Position numbers and translations under genes: made by a program. The notes beneath the pieces were generated by a model, which was given only the letters and a program-made list of their open reading frames with translations, did no database searches and was not told the DNA's origin. A DNA stretch of 64,000 nucleotides from Actinomycetota bacterium (GTDB lineage: Bacteria; Actinomycetota; Thermoleophilia; RBG-16-64-13), in contig JAAYJE010000003.1 of the NCBI GenBank assembly GCA_012523095.1, forward strand, positions 59,420 to 123,419, read 5' to 3'. Shown here piece by piece: positions 1-9,166 of this stretch. The first letter of the stretch is position 1. Each line of letters opens with the position of its first letter.

Positions 1-209
1 GCATTCGTGCTCTCGAGCTTGCCTTCTACCACCTTATCCTTGGTCTTAAGCACCGCGTCCTTGACGTTGCCGGCCTGGACCTCGGTCTGGAACCGGTTGA
101 AGGTCATCTTCTCCTTGCCGTTTGGACCATAGAAGAGGTTCTGCACGAAGAAGGCGAGCAGTATCACCAGAAGAATGGGGAAAGCGGCGCTTTTGAAGAA
201 CCTGCTCAA
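1..209 (-). CDS. ftsH: ATP-dependent zinc metalloprotease FtsH, N-terminus (partial, runs off window start)
   Basis: Minus-strand translation LSRFFKSAAFPILLVILLAFFVQNLFYGPNGKEKMTFNRFQTEVQAGNVKDAVLKTKDKVVEGKLEST fits the FtsH N-terminal TM and extracytoplasmic domain; located downstream of tilS-hpt as in many Gram-positives; TTG start. Confidence 0.8.
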   Translation of the reverse strand, partial: MSRFFKSAAFPILLVILLAFFVQNLFYGPNGKEKMTFNRFQTEVQAGNVKDAVLKTKDKVVEGKLESTN

Positions 210-227
210 GTCGACTCCACAGTCGTT

Positions 228-779
228 CTATTGGGCGAAGATACTACCACAAGAGCCCCCATCCGCGCCGCCGTCGACCACCCCCAGATAGGGGAGGTTG
301 CGATACTTCTCGGCGTGGTCCAGTCCATAGCCCACGACGAACTCGTTCGGGATCTCGAATCCGGTGTAGCGACACTCGAGTTCGGCCGTGCGGCGGCTGG
401 GTTTGCTGAGCAGTGTGCATATTTCCAGACTGGCCGGATTACGGGTGCGGAGGCTCTTCGTCAGGTACTGGAGCGTAAGCCCGGAATCAATGATGTCTTC
501 CACGATCAAGACGTGCCGGCCCTCGATATCGGTGTCGAGGTCTTTGAGGATCCGCACTACTCCTGAGCTCTCCGAGGACTGGCCGTAACTGGAAACGGCC
601 ATGAACTCTATCTCCAGGTCGAAGGGGAGCCGTCTCGTGAGATCAGCGATGAAGAACACCGCCCCCTTGAGGACGCAGATAAGCACAGGATGCTTGTCCG
701 CATAATCCGCCGCGACGACGGCCGCCAATTCGTCGATCCTGGCCTGCAATTCCTCCGCGGAGACAAGCATCCTCACCAT
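228..779 (-). CDS. hpt: Hypoxanthine phosphoribosyltransferase
   Basis: PRPP-binding motif VLIVEDIIDSGLTL, VLKGAVFF, family end GYGLDHAEKYRNLPYLGVV. Confidence 0.95.
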   Translation of the reverse strand: MVRMLVSAEELQARIDELAAVVAADYADKHPVLICVLKGAVFFIADLTRRLPFDLEIEFMAVSSYGQSSESSGVVRILKDLDTDIEGRHVLIVEDIIDSGLTLQYLTKSLRTRNPASLEICTLLSKPSRRTAELECRYTGFEIPNEFVVGYGLDHAEKYRNLPYLGVVDGGADGGSCGSIFAQ

Positions 780-2230
780 CGGTCACCCTCCACGTCGTCC
801 GCTCCGTTAGACATCTCGTCGCCCCTTCCCACGGGGCTCACACTCAACCGCACGAGGACTTCGGTATTACCGGTGATTCTACCTTCCTCCGCCAACACCA
901 AACCACACACCCACACTATCCGCCCGCCGCAAACCACCAAAGGCCAACAGCCTCGTTCGGCCGCAGGCACCTGCAGATCTACGAACACATCCTGCAGCTT
1001 CCGACGGCCCGGCGCTCCCAGAGGACGGACCCGGTCGCCCGGGCACGGAGCCCTCACCTCCAGCGGTCCGTCGAGACTTGCGGCGTCCAGGTAGGCTTCA
1101 ACGGCTACGTCAGGCGACACGTAGACATCCGCCGGCTCGGCCCGCACCGTCCATCTCCCCCAGTCGACTTCACCCGGGACTGCCAAGGGTACGGGGCGCG
1201 GGACGGTCCGGCGAGCCCGCGTCCCTTTCTCCAATCGCAGACGATCGTACTGCTTATGGGCGCGCCACCCACCGGCCAGCGCTCGCTCCGCCGAACCCGA
1301 CACGGTGAGCAGAGACTCCACGGCGAGCACGGCGGCGCGCGAGGCCGCAGGCCTCGCGCGCGCCTCCAACCACCTGTGCAACAACAGCCGCCGTACCGGC
1401 GGCGTCAGCTCCAGCAGTCCCGCCACACTCAACTCCTCCGCCGCGGCGCCCTCAAAGCCCCCCTCCGTCACACCTGAAAAAGCCCCTTGGATGATCTCCT
1501 CGGCCAGCGCCTGCATCTCACCGGCCACCTCAGCCGCGCGGCAGGCCGCGTTCACCGCGCCGGGCAGGACGTCCTCCCAGGCCGGCAGTACGTTGCTGCG
1601 GATGGCGGTCCGCGCATACCCGGGGTAGGCGTTGCCGCTATCATCGGCGAAGTCGAGACCGTGTTCGACGCAGTATGCGGCCGTCTCCCCGCGTCTGCAC
1701 TCGAGCAGGGGACGCACCCAGGGCGGATCGCAGGCGGCCATTCCGGCGAAGGCGGCCATTCCCCCGTACCGCCCCAATCGGTAGAGCATGTTCTCCACTT
1801 GGTCGTCCGCGGTATGGCCAAGAGCTATCCGAGCGCAACCCTGCTCCGAAGCCACACGGATGCCCGCTTCCCGCCGGACGTCCCGCGCCGTTTCCTGTAC
1901 GTTGCCCTTCTCCTTCTCCACGGGACGATGCAGCACCGTCAACTGAACGGCCATGGCGGCGCAGGCCTGGGTCACCAAAGCCTGATCTCGGTCGCTCTCG
2001 CCACCGCGCAGATGATGGTTGATATGTAATGCATGCAGGAAGGCGGGTCCCACCTTCCCACCCGCTCCGCTCGTCAGGAGGTGGAGAAGCGCGAGGGAGT
2101 CCTGGCCGCCCGACACCATCACCAACGCGCCCGACCCGGCAGGGAACAAGCGCTCACGAGCCATAAGCCCACGCGCCTTGCGGGCGAGAGACGGGCGCCC
2201 CCGCCTTCTCGGTCGCGCCGCCGAGACCAT
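773..2230 (-). CDS. tilS: tRNA(Ile)-lysidine synthase
   Basis: PP-loop SGGQDSLALLHLL, GHTADDQVENMLYRLGR; overlaps hpt. Confidence 0.93.
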   Translation of the reverse strand: MVSAARPRRRGRPSLARKARGLMARERLFPAGSGALVMVSGGQDSLALLHLLTSGAGGKVGPAFLHALHINHHLRGGESDRDQALVTQACAAMAVQLTVLHRPVEKEKGNVQETARDVRREAGIRVASEQGCARIALGHTADDQVENMLYRLGRYGGMAAFAGMAACDPPWVRPLLECRRGETAAYCVEHGLDFADDSGNAYPGYARTAIRSNVLPAWEDVLPGAVNAACRAAEVAGEMQALAEEIIQGAFSGVTEGGFEGAAAEELSVAGLLELTPPVRRLLLHRWLEARARPAASRAAVLAVESLLTVSGSAERALAGGWRAHKQYDRLRLEKGTRARRTVPRPVPLAVPGEVDWGRWTVRAEPADVYVSPDVAVEAYLDAASLDGPLEVRAPCPGDRVRPLGAPGRRKLQDVFVDLQVPAAERGCWPLVVCGGRIVWVCGLVLAEEGRITGNTEVLVRLSVSPVGRGDEMSNGADDVEGDRW

Positions 2231-2270
2231 CGGGCCTACCTCCTCCTATCTGTGCCTGTAGAGGCTGCTA

Positions 2271-3524
2271 TTGTACTCTTTGGAGAAAACGTCTCCTTCT
2301 CAACGGAAGGCCGCGGTGGACGACGGAAGCACGATAGAAGCCATGCCCGGCTCAGATGAACCCATCACCATCGTATACGGCCCTGAGCTGGCCTCATACA
2401 GCTTCAGCGAAGACCACCCTCTACAGGCGAGCCGCTACGTGCTCACCATGTCTCTGCTGTCGTCGCTGGGCTGGCTGGAGCATCCGGGGCTTACATTCGA
2501 GACCCCCCGTTTCGCCTCGCTCTCCGAACTCCTTACCGTGCATTCATACGCCTACGTACAGGCCGTGCAGACCGGCCAGGCGATCGCTCGCGGCGATCGC
2601 CCGCCCGTGGACCTACAGATATTCGGGTTGGGGACTTCCGATGATCCTTTGTTCCCCAACATCCACGATGCGGCGGCCCTTTACACAGGCGCTACCCTGC
2701 AGGCCATGACCGCCGTACTCGAGGAACGGGCAGTACACGCCTATAGCCCCGCAGGCGGACAGCATCACGCCCATCGGTCTCAGGCCTCCGGATTCTGCGT
2801 CTACAATGACTGCGCCGCCGCTATCGCCGCCGCCATCGCCGCCGGGCGACGGGTCGCCTACATCGACTTCGATGCTCATCACGGGGACGGGGTTCAGGAC
2901 GCCTTCTACGACGACCCGCGCGCGCTCACCATCTCTATCCACGAGTCCGGGCAGTATCTGTTCCCCGGCACGGGGGACGTCGCGGAGACGGGTGAAGGTG
3001 ACGGCCTGGGGACCTGCCTTAACATCCCCCTGCCCGCCTTTGCCGGCGACGAAGCCGTACTTGAAGCATTCGAACGGGTGATCGAGCCGGCGGTGCGGGC
3101 CTACGCCCCGGACATCATCCTCACCCAGACCGGGGTCGACGCTCATCATGGCGATCCCTTGACTCACTTGACGGCGACACTTCAGCTTTTTCCCCGGCTG
3201 GCGTCACGGCTCCACGATCTCGCCCACGAATGCGCCTCAGGCAGATGGGTCATCGTTGGGGGCGGAGGCTACGACCCCGCCGACGTCACTCCACGAGCGT
3301 GGACGGCCTTCATCGGCACAGTTCTCGGTCGGAACATCGAGAATGTGGTGCTGCCCGAGGAATGGCTGCAGGCCTCTCGACTCGCGGAAGGTGATCCCCC
3401 GCCTGTGCTCCTGTGGGACCCGGGCCCGCGCTACACGCCGCTGGAGACCGTCGATTTCCACTCCGTGCTCGAGGAGGCGGAGCGAACGGCTCTCGCCGCG
3501 GTGCTTGCTCGGTACGGCGACTGA
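2271..3524 (+). CDS. acuC: Histone deacetylase family / acetoin utilization protein AcuC-like
   Basis: PAGGQHHAHRSQASGFCVYND, YIDFDAHHGDGVQDAFYDD, GVDAHHGDPL, GGGGYDP; start may be internal ATG at 2343. Confidence 0.9.
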   Translation: MYSLEKTSPSQRKAAVDDGSTIEAMPGSDEPITIVYGPELASYSFSEDHPLQASRYVLTMSLLSSLGWLEHPGLTFETPRFASLSELLTVHSYAYVQAVQTGQAIARGDRPPVDLQIFGLGTSDDPLFPNIHDAAALYTGATLQAMTAVLEERAVHAYSPAGGQHHAHRSQASGFCVYNDCAAAIAAAIAAGRRVAYIDFDAHHGDGVQDAFYDDPRALTISIHESGQYLFPGTGDVAETGEGDGLGTCLNIPLPAFAGDEAVLEAFERVIEPAVRAYAPDIILTQTGVDAHHGDPLTHLTATLQLFPRLASRLHDLAHECASGRWVIVGGGGYDPADVTPRAWTAFIGTVLGRNIENVVLPEEWLQASRLAEGDPPPVLLWDPGPRYTPLETVDFHSVLEEAERTALAAVLARYGD

Positions 3525-3553
3525 AACCGCCCAATAGAACCCACGGCGGCATC

Positions 3554-3583
3554 TTGCACTCCATTCGCGGCTTTGGTTATACT
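3554..3583 (+). promoter_or_regulatory. sigma70-type promoter for ferredoxin gene (TTGCAC-18 bp-TATACT)
   Basis: -35 at 3554-3559, -10 TATACT at 3578-3583, followed by AGGAGG RBS and ATG at 3616. Confidence 0.6.
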
Positions 3584-3615
3584 GGCACGTTTGTAAGTCC
3601 CAAAGGAGGAGTGCC

Positions 3616-3804
3616 ATGGGTGTTCCCAAAGTCGATCCCGACCTTTGCACCGGGTGCGGCGTCTGTGAGGATATCTGCGAGGATGTATTCGAGATCGGCG
3701 ATGACGGCATCTGCCACGTGATCGATCCCAATGCGTGCGAAGACGCCGGCTGCTGCGAGGAAGCCGCTGACGAGTGCCCGGAAGGCGCCATCAGCATCGA
3801 GTAG
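3616..3804 (+). CDS. Small cysteine-rich ferredoxin
   Basis: 62 aa, CTGCGVCEDIC ... CEDAGCCEEAADECPEGAI. Confidence 0.9.
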   Translation: MGVPKVDPDLCTGCGVCEDICEDVFEIGDDGICHVIDPNACEDAGCCEEAADECPEGAISIE

Positions 3805-3854
3805 ACGCACCGCGGTGTATTCGCGGAGCCCCATTCGAATCTGAACGTTTCAAG

Positions 3855-3883
3855 AAGAGCCGCCCCCGCCGGGAGCGGCTCTT
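3855..3883 (+). terminator. Rho-independent terminator after ferredoxin gene
   Basis: AAGAGCCGC-CCCCGCCGGGA-GCGGCTCTT, 9-bp stem followed by T tract. Confidence 0.85.
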
Positions 3884-3904
3884 TTCGCATCTTCCCACCG
3901 TTGC

Positions 3905-5506
3905 ATGATCCGAAGCCCTCGAGACGCGCTCGGAGGAGACCCCGATACCCCGTCGAAAGGTTGTGCTCTAGAGGAAAGGAGCGCGACCATCGATCCCTTT
4001 GCCCTGCTTCGTGTGGTGCTGGCGGTAGCCGCGACCGGGCTCGCAGCCGGTGCCTTCGTAGTAATCGCACCGATCTCGGGAGCGCGACGATTCGACCATA
4101 TCGTCCGGCCGATGGCCGGCGTCTTCCTGCTCGCCTTGTTCGTCGGCCTCTCCGCGGTGCTCGCCTTCGACCCACCGGTGTTCGCAGGCCGCTTTCCCAT
4201 CGCTCTCGTCATACTGCTGGCCGCAGCCGCCATCTTGTTCTGGGTCTCCCTCTCCATACGCAAGAGCCGGAGCTCCGATGCCGCGCAACTGGTAGATGCC
4301 GCCACGGTCGACGCTCTCACCCGCGTTGCCAGCCATCGGGTTCTCCAAGACCGGCTGGCCCACGAATGCGAGCGCGCGTACAGGTTCGGCGACACCTTCA
4401 TGCTCCTGATGCTGGACCTCGACGATTTCCACCAGGTGAACAACCGCCACGGTCACCGGGTCGGCGACAGGATCCTGCTCGACTTGGCCCGCCGGTTCCG
4501 CGCCCAATTACGGGAGATCGACTTGGTGGCGCGTTTCGGAGGCGACCAGTTCGCGATGATCCTCCCTCACACGTTCGAGAAGGGTGGCGTCGAGGTGGCT
4601 GAACGCATCCGTCTGAGCATCGCCGGCTGGGCCTTCACGACTCCTCAAGGGGCGGAGATCCGCCTTACGGTGAGCCTAGGACTGTGCTCCTATCCCACCG
4701 ACGGCGCCTCCGCACCGGACTTAGTGGAAGTGGCCCAGAAGGCCCTCGGCTTCGCCAAGGCTCTCGGTGGCAACCAAGTGCAACTCTATCGAGACCTGCA
4801 CAGCCGGGAAGCCCCGGGCAACGTGGTCTCGATGCCTCACACCGGTCGGGGAGCCGTAGTGCGCAGCCTGGCGGCGGCTGTGGACGTCCGTGACGGTTAT
4901 ACGCACGAACACTCGCTCCTGGTATCTGAGCTCTCCGCGGCTATTGCACGACGCATCGGTTTAGCGACGGCCGAGATCGGACGAGTGAAAGTCGGCGCGC
5001 TGCTGCACGATGTGGGCAAGATTGGCGTGCCGGATTCGATCCTCACCAAGGAGAGCGGCTTATCTACGGAAGAGTGGGAGTGCGTACGCCGCCATCCAGT
5101 GCTCGGCAAACAGATCATGGAACAAGCGCCCGAACTGGTGGACGTGATGCCTCTGGTGTTGCATCATCAGGAACGTTACGACGGCACCGGGTATCCATCG
5201 CAACTCAGCGGTGAAACCATCCCGTTGGGCGCCCGCATCATCGCGGCGGCCGACGCATATCACGCCATCCGCTCCGACCGGCCCTATCGTTCCGGCCGTA
5301 CCCACCGCGAGGCCATACGCGAGCTCAGGCGGTGCAGCGGTAGCCAGTTCGATCCGCACGTAGTAGCCACCTTACTCACCGTCTTGGAGAAGGACGATAA
5401 GTTGCGCGCGCTGCTGCCGCTGGACCCTGACCGGTCGACATCGTCGTCACCAGCCCCGTCTTCGGCTCTGGCCTTCCCCGCCTCGGTGCCGAACTTACGG
5501 GTCTGA
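3905..5506 (+). CDS. Membrane protein with GGDEF (GGDQF variant) and HD-GYP domains
   Basis: N-terminal TM segments; DALTRVASHRVLQDRL..DLDDFHQVNNRHGHRVGD..REIDLVARFGGDQF; HD-GYP HDVGKIGVPDSIL..HHQERYDGTGYPSQLSGETIPLGARIIAAADAY. Confidence 0.93.
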   Translation: MIRSPRDALGGDPDTPSKGCALEERSATIDPFALLRVVLAVAATGLAAGAFVVIAPISGARRFDHIVRPMAGVFLLALFVGLSAVLAFDPPVFAGRFPIALVILLAAAAILFWVSLSIRKSRSSDAAQLVDAATVDALTRVASHRVLQDRLAHECERAYRFGDTFMLLMLDLDDFHQVNNRHGHRVGDRILLDLARRFRAQLREIDLVARFGGDQFAMILPHTFEKGGVEVAERIRLSIAGWAFTTPQGAEIRLTVSLGLCSYPTDGASAPDLVEVAQKALGFAKALGGNQVQLYRDLHSREAPGNVVSMPHTGRGAVVRSLAAAVDVRDGYTHEHSLLVSELSAAIARRIGLATAEIGRVKVGALLHDVGKIGVPDSILTKESGLSTEEWECVRRHPVLGKQIMEQAPELVDVMPLVLHHQERYDGTGYPSQLSGETIPLGARIIAAADAYHAIRSDRPYRSGRTHREAIRELRRCSGSQFDPHVVATLLTVLEKDDKLRALLPLDPDRSTSSSPAPSSALAFPASVPNLRV

Positions 5507-5640
5507 TGGAGATCTGACGGCGGGATCGCCGGATCTGCAGGCCCGACGGCTGAAAGAGACGCTCGAGATAGACCCCGACTGTAGTCCCGGAGCACCGGCC
5601 TCGTCCGCCGACACCCGCCTTGCCCTCTCTTCTCAGCCGC

Positions 5641-6111
5641 CTACCATGCGATCGCCGTCAACCCCACAGCGTGATAGAAGAGCACGGCCGTGAAGACCAG
5701 CGCCACCACCAGAGCCGCCACCAGGGCAAGCCGATATCGCCGACACCGCCATACCAAAGCGGTCGCTACGAGCACCGCTACCAGTTTGAAAGCTCCGGCC
5801 CATATCGGGCCGAGGTCGAACAACGAGCGCATGATCGGGTTGGCTTCCGCCCCTCCCGAAGCGAGCACGTTGAGCGTGAGGACGAAATCGGCGATGTTGA
5901 GCAGATTGACGACGGCCAGCATCATCCAAAGCAGTCTCGGGCGGTCACGCAGCCCCAGCAGTATCTGCTCGAAAGTGCCGGCCATTGCTCCGGATCCCGA
6001 GAGACGCCTGTCAAAGCCCGTCCTTCGTTCGTGAAGCACGAAGCCGCGACGGGCAAAGCGTCTCTCATCCATCCGCTGGTCGACCCATTCAGAACTGAGC
6101 TCTTTCTCCAT
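5641..6111 (-). CDS. DUF5658-like integral membrane protein
   Basis: 156 aa with four predicted TM segments: LNIADFVLTLNVLASGGAEANPIMRSLFDLGPIWAGAFKLVAVLVATALVWRCRRYR. Confidence 0.65.
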   Translation of the reverse strand: MEKELSSEWVDQRMDERRFARRGFVLHERRTGFDRRLSGSGAMAGTFEQILLGLRDRPRLLWMMLAVVNLLNIADFVLTLNVLASGGAEANPIMRSLFDLGPIWAGAFKLVAVLVATALVWRCRRYRLALVAALVVALVFTAVLFYHAVGLTAIAW

Positions 6112-6129
6112 GAGACGAAGTGTACCGCC

Positions 6130-6324
6130 TCAGTCACCCGTGTCAACGGAAAGATCGCCCTTGAGCCTTCCGGTCTTCAACCCCTCATGGACATTGCAGA
6201 CGATGAAGAACGCTGCCGCCGGGAGGCCCACGATGCACATAGTCCCCAACCAGAACCACTCTATCCGCCAAAGAGCCTCGCCAAGTCGACTTGTGTCTTG
6301 GCTGCTCATGTGGGAACTTTGCAT
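6130..6324 (-). CDS. Small single-TM hypothetical protein
   Basis: 64 aa with hydrophobic stretch WFWLGTMCIVGLPAAAFFIVCNV; short ORF only. Confidence 0.4.
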   Translation of the reverse strand: MQSSHMSSQDTSRLGEALWRIEWFWLGTMCIVGLPAAAFFIVCNVHEGLKTGRLKGDLSVDTGD

Positions 6325-6409
6325 CCAAGTCTACAAGAGTGAAGGCGCGTGGGGCACAGTCGGCAGCGGCTACCGCGTCGCGCGGACGTTGAGGCAGGCG
6401 GGAGGAACA

Positions 6410-7249
6410 ATGCACGAGAAGCCCGGACGGGCGTTTCAGGAACAAACATCTTATCGTCGAGACACCATGGAGGAACACGAGCTCGACTGGAGGAGCAAGC
6501 CCCCAATATACAAGTTCTATAACCACGCTCCCGTGATCAGCCTCCCGATACCTGCACCCGCCCTTGATGAATACCCGGCGCCGGACCTCTTCACCTGCGT
6601 GGCGAAGCGCCGAAGCGTGCGCTCCTTCGGAGCCACGCCCATCTCGCTGCTCGAATTATCACGGCTGCTATGGGCCTCGGCCGGGATCACGACGTCATAC
6701 ATCACTCCGCACGGCCAGGACTTCTACCGCGCCGCCCCTACTGCGGGTGCCCTCTACCCCATCGAGACATATGTGGTCGTCAACAGGGTGGAGGATCTCG
6801 AACCCGGTCTCTATCACTACCGCGTGGCCGGCCTCGACATCCTCGAACGTCCCATCGCCGAGGGAAGTCACGCGCTCGAGCAGATCAGGACCGGCGACCT
6901 GGGCCGCGAGATGGCAGCGGCGGCCCTCGACCAACTGATATGCGCCAGGGCCGGCGCCGTCTTCCTGTGGACCGCCGTGTTCGCACGCTCCGTTTGGAAG
7001 TACAAGGAGAGGGCCTACCGGTATTTCTATCTGGATGCCGGCCATATGGCGGCACAGCTGGCTCTAGCCGCGGTCGCGCAGGGCCTGGGTGGTTGCCCCA
7101 TCGCCGCCTTCTACGACGACGAAGTGAACACCTTGCTTGGGATCGACGGTGAGACTGAAGGGATCATGTATATGACCGCTGTCGGCCGGCCCAGCCGCCC
7201 GTTCAGGAGCATGACCGACGAACGCCATACCGCCCGGCCGAAGGAGTAG
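6410..7249 (+). CDS. SagB/ThcOx-type nitroreductase family protein
   Basis: RRSVRSFGATPISLLELSRLLWASAGIT, RAAPTAGALYPIETYVVV, GLYHYR, YRYFYLDAGHMAAQLALAAVAQGLGGCPIAAFYDDEVNTLLGIDG; GGAGGAACA-ATG start at 6410. Confidence 0.9.
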   Translation: MHEKPGRAFQEQTSYRRDTMEEHELDWRSKPPIYKFYNHAPVISLPIPAPALDEYPAPDLFTCVAKRRSVRSFGATPISLLELSRLLWASAGITTSYITPHGQDFYRAAPTAGALYPIETYVVVNRVEDLEPGLYHYRVAGLDILERPIAEGSHALEQIRTGDLGREMAAAALDQLICARAGAVFLWTAVFARSVWKYKERAYRYFYLDAGHMAAQLALAAVAQGLGGCPIAAFYDDEVNTLLGIDGETEGIMYMTAVGRPSRPFRSMTDERHTARPKE

Positions 7250-7449
7250 CAACCCGGGAACAGCAGCCCGGACAGACCTCCACCGCCACCGGAGTCGGCC
7301 TCCAAGTGTGCGGAGTGTCCGGCCGACGCACCTCGGCCGACTCTTATCAGCGGATGGCTGATAGGATTGACGTTGCGCCTCAAAGGGGAGAGGATCTTGT
7401 TCGGCCGGCCGGCGGATCCAGCGCTCGGCCACCGTCTACCAAGCGAGGG

Positions 7450-7869
7450 ATGCGGATGAAGATCGTCGTGGGTTACGTCAACACCCAGGAGGGCAAGGCG
7501 GCGCTCGACTGGGCCGTCAACGAGGTGAAAGAGCGCGGAGGCCACGTCGTCGTCGTCCACTCCATGCGTGGCGGTGGAAACGAGCAGGCCGAGAGGGAAG
7601 AGATGCTCACCTACCGCGAGGAGTTCGACGAGATCGAGAAGCGACTGACTGATGAAGGTGTCCCCCACACCATACGCCGCCTGATCCGCGGGCTCACTCC
7701 CGCTGAGGACCTCGTCCGCGTGGTATCCGAGGAGAGCGCCGACGTCATAGCCATCGGCCTACGACGCAGATCGCGGACCGGCAAACTAATCATGGGCAGC
7801 GATGCACTCGAGATCCTTCTTCTCGCCGACTGCCCTGTTGTGGGGATCAAGAGAAAGGAGACGGAGTGA
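7450..7869 (+). CDS. Universal stress protein UspA family
   Basis: MKIVVGYVNTQEGKAALDWAVNEV..ADVIAIGLRRRSRTGKLIMGSDALEILLLADCPVVGIK. Confidence 0.92.
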   Translation: MRMKIVVGYVNTQEGKAALDWAVNEVKERGGHVVVVHSMRGGGNEQAEREEMLTYREEFDEIEKRLTDEGVPHTIRRLIRGLTPAEDLVRVVSEESADVIAIGLRRRSRTGKLIMGSDALEILLLADCPVVGIKRKETE

Positions 7870-8123
7870 ACGCCTACGACATCATGCACGAATGGGACCG
7901 TGTGGTCGGCAACGAGCCGCGCAGCGACGAGGATCTCGACAGAGACGTCCCGGCCCTCTTGGAGGACGCCGACTACGAGGATTGGAAGATGCTGCTCGAA
8001 AAGGGCAACGTGCCGGCCATCAAGAAGGGGATGGCGCTCTGGGGACTGCCCGCAGAGCCCTTGAAACCGTTTGAGCTCGACGAGGCCATCGAGACCCACG
8101 AGAGGCCGTATTCTCCCGACTGA
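7866..8123 (+). CDS. Uncharacterised small protein, family A (paralog of 27970..28341)
   Basis: 85 aa; GTG start overlaps UspA stop (GTGA); shares IMHEWDR/EPRSD/DLD/WK/WGLPA pattern with 27970..28341. Confidence 0.8.
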   Translation: MNAYDIMHEWDRVVGNEPRSDEDLDRDVPALLEDADYEDWKMLLEKGNVPAIKKGMALWGLPAEPLKPFELDEAIETHERPYSPD

Positions 8124-8283
8124 GCGGGGTAGCCCAAGAAGAAGGGGCCGGCTTCCGAGCACGGCGCGGCGACTACGCACCCGGCGCGCTGCGGCGGATA
8201 ACTGAACCTTTCGTCACCCCGAAGGCCGGCCGCACGGCCTATCCCGCCCCGACGACGCATGCCGCCCGTCTGTCTGTTGTTCA

Positions 8284-8299
8284 CCTGCCGACCGGCAGG
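8284..8299 (-). terminator. Short inverted repeat downstream of SLH gene
   Basis: TCCTGCCGGTCGGCAGG: 7-bp perfect stem CCTGCCG-AC-CGGCAGG just after stop of 8314..9159. Confidence 0.35.
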
Positions 8300-8313
8300 A
8301 AACTTCAACTCCC

Positions 8314-9159
8314 TCAGCCGCACGCGGTAGTCGTGGGATATGGGTTCCGGAAGGTCGTCGACGTGGTCGAACTCGTCGTGGTGGTAGAACTGGTCGTGGT
8401 GGTCGGAGCCAGGGTGGTGGTGGTTGTGGGCGCCGCGGTCGTCGTGGTGCTGGTGGCGGCAGTGAGCTTCGTCAGGAGGTTGTGCAGCACCTGGGCCACC
8501 TCGCCCCGAGGCATGGGAGCGGTGGGGTTGAGGGCCCACACATCCAGGCCATCCAGTAATCCATTGTACTCAGCCACCGCGGCGTTGGACCCGTGGTTGG
8601 TGTCTGAACTCCAGCTGTCACTGGGGCTCTGGCCGGAAGACGGGGCCTCGAGCAGGTCGAGCTTCAGGTCGTGGGCGGCCCTCACCACCATGGTCGTCAC
8701 CTGCAGCCGGGTGATGGAGCCCTGGGGGTTGAACTTCGTCCCGCCCACTCCCTTGGTGATACCCCGGGCGGCACACACCGCCACGAAGTTGTCGGGATAG
8801 AAGCCGGCAGGTCCGCTCTTCTCCACGTCTGTGAATAGGCACTTATCGGCCTCGGATACCGGGTACTCGGCGGTCAAGACGATCATCTTGGCGAACTGCT
8901 GGCGCTTCACGGGGTCGTCGGGACCGAATCGACCATCAGCGTAACCATCTATGACGCCGCGAGACGCCAAGTCGGTGATGGCGGCGTAGTGGGGGTGGGA
9001 GATCGGGACGTCGGAGAAGCCCGTGGCGGCCGCCACGGCTAGAGAGGCCACCGACACCACCAAGGCCAGAGTCACGAGGACGCCGACCATGACATCGACT
9101 GCCCATCTCCTCTGCTTCCCTTTCGTAGGGTGCGCTGCCCGTGTCGATCTCGGTCTCAT
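8314..9159 (-). CDS. SLH-domain surface protein with Thr/Ser-rich C-terminal stalk
   Basis: Signal/TM then SLH repeats (FSDVPISHPHYAAITDLASRGVIDGYADGRFGPDDPVKRQQFAKMIVL...); C-terminus TTTTTAAPTTTTTLAPTTTTSSTTTT; AGGAGG upstream of ATG at 9159. Confidence 0.88.
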   Translation of the reverse strand: MRPRSTRAAHPTKGKQRRWAVDVMVGVLVTLALVVSVASLAVAAATGFSDVPISHPHYAAITDLASRGVIDGYADGRFGPDDPVKRQQFAKMIVLTAEYPVSEADKCLFTDVEKSGPAGFYPDNFVAVCAARGITKGVGGTKFNPQGSITRLQVTTMVVRAAHDLKLDLLEAPSSGQSPSDSWSSDTNHGSNAAVAEYNGLLDGLDVWALNPTAPMPRGEVAQVLHNLLTKLTAATSTTTTAAPTTTTTLAPTTTTSSTTTTSSTTSTTFRNPYPTTTACG

Positions 9160-9166
9160 GATGATC

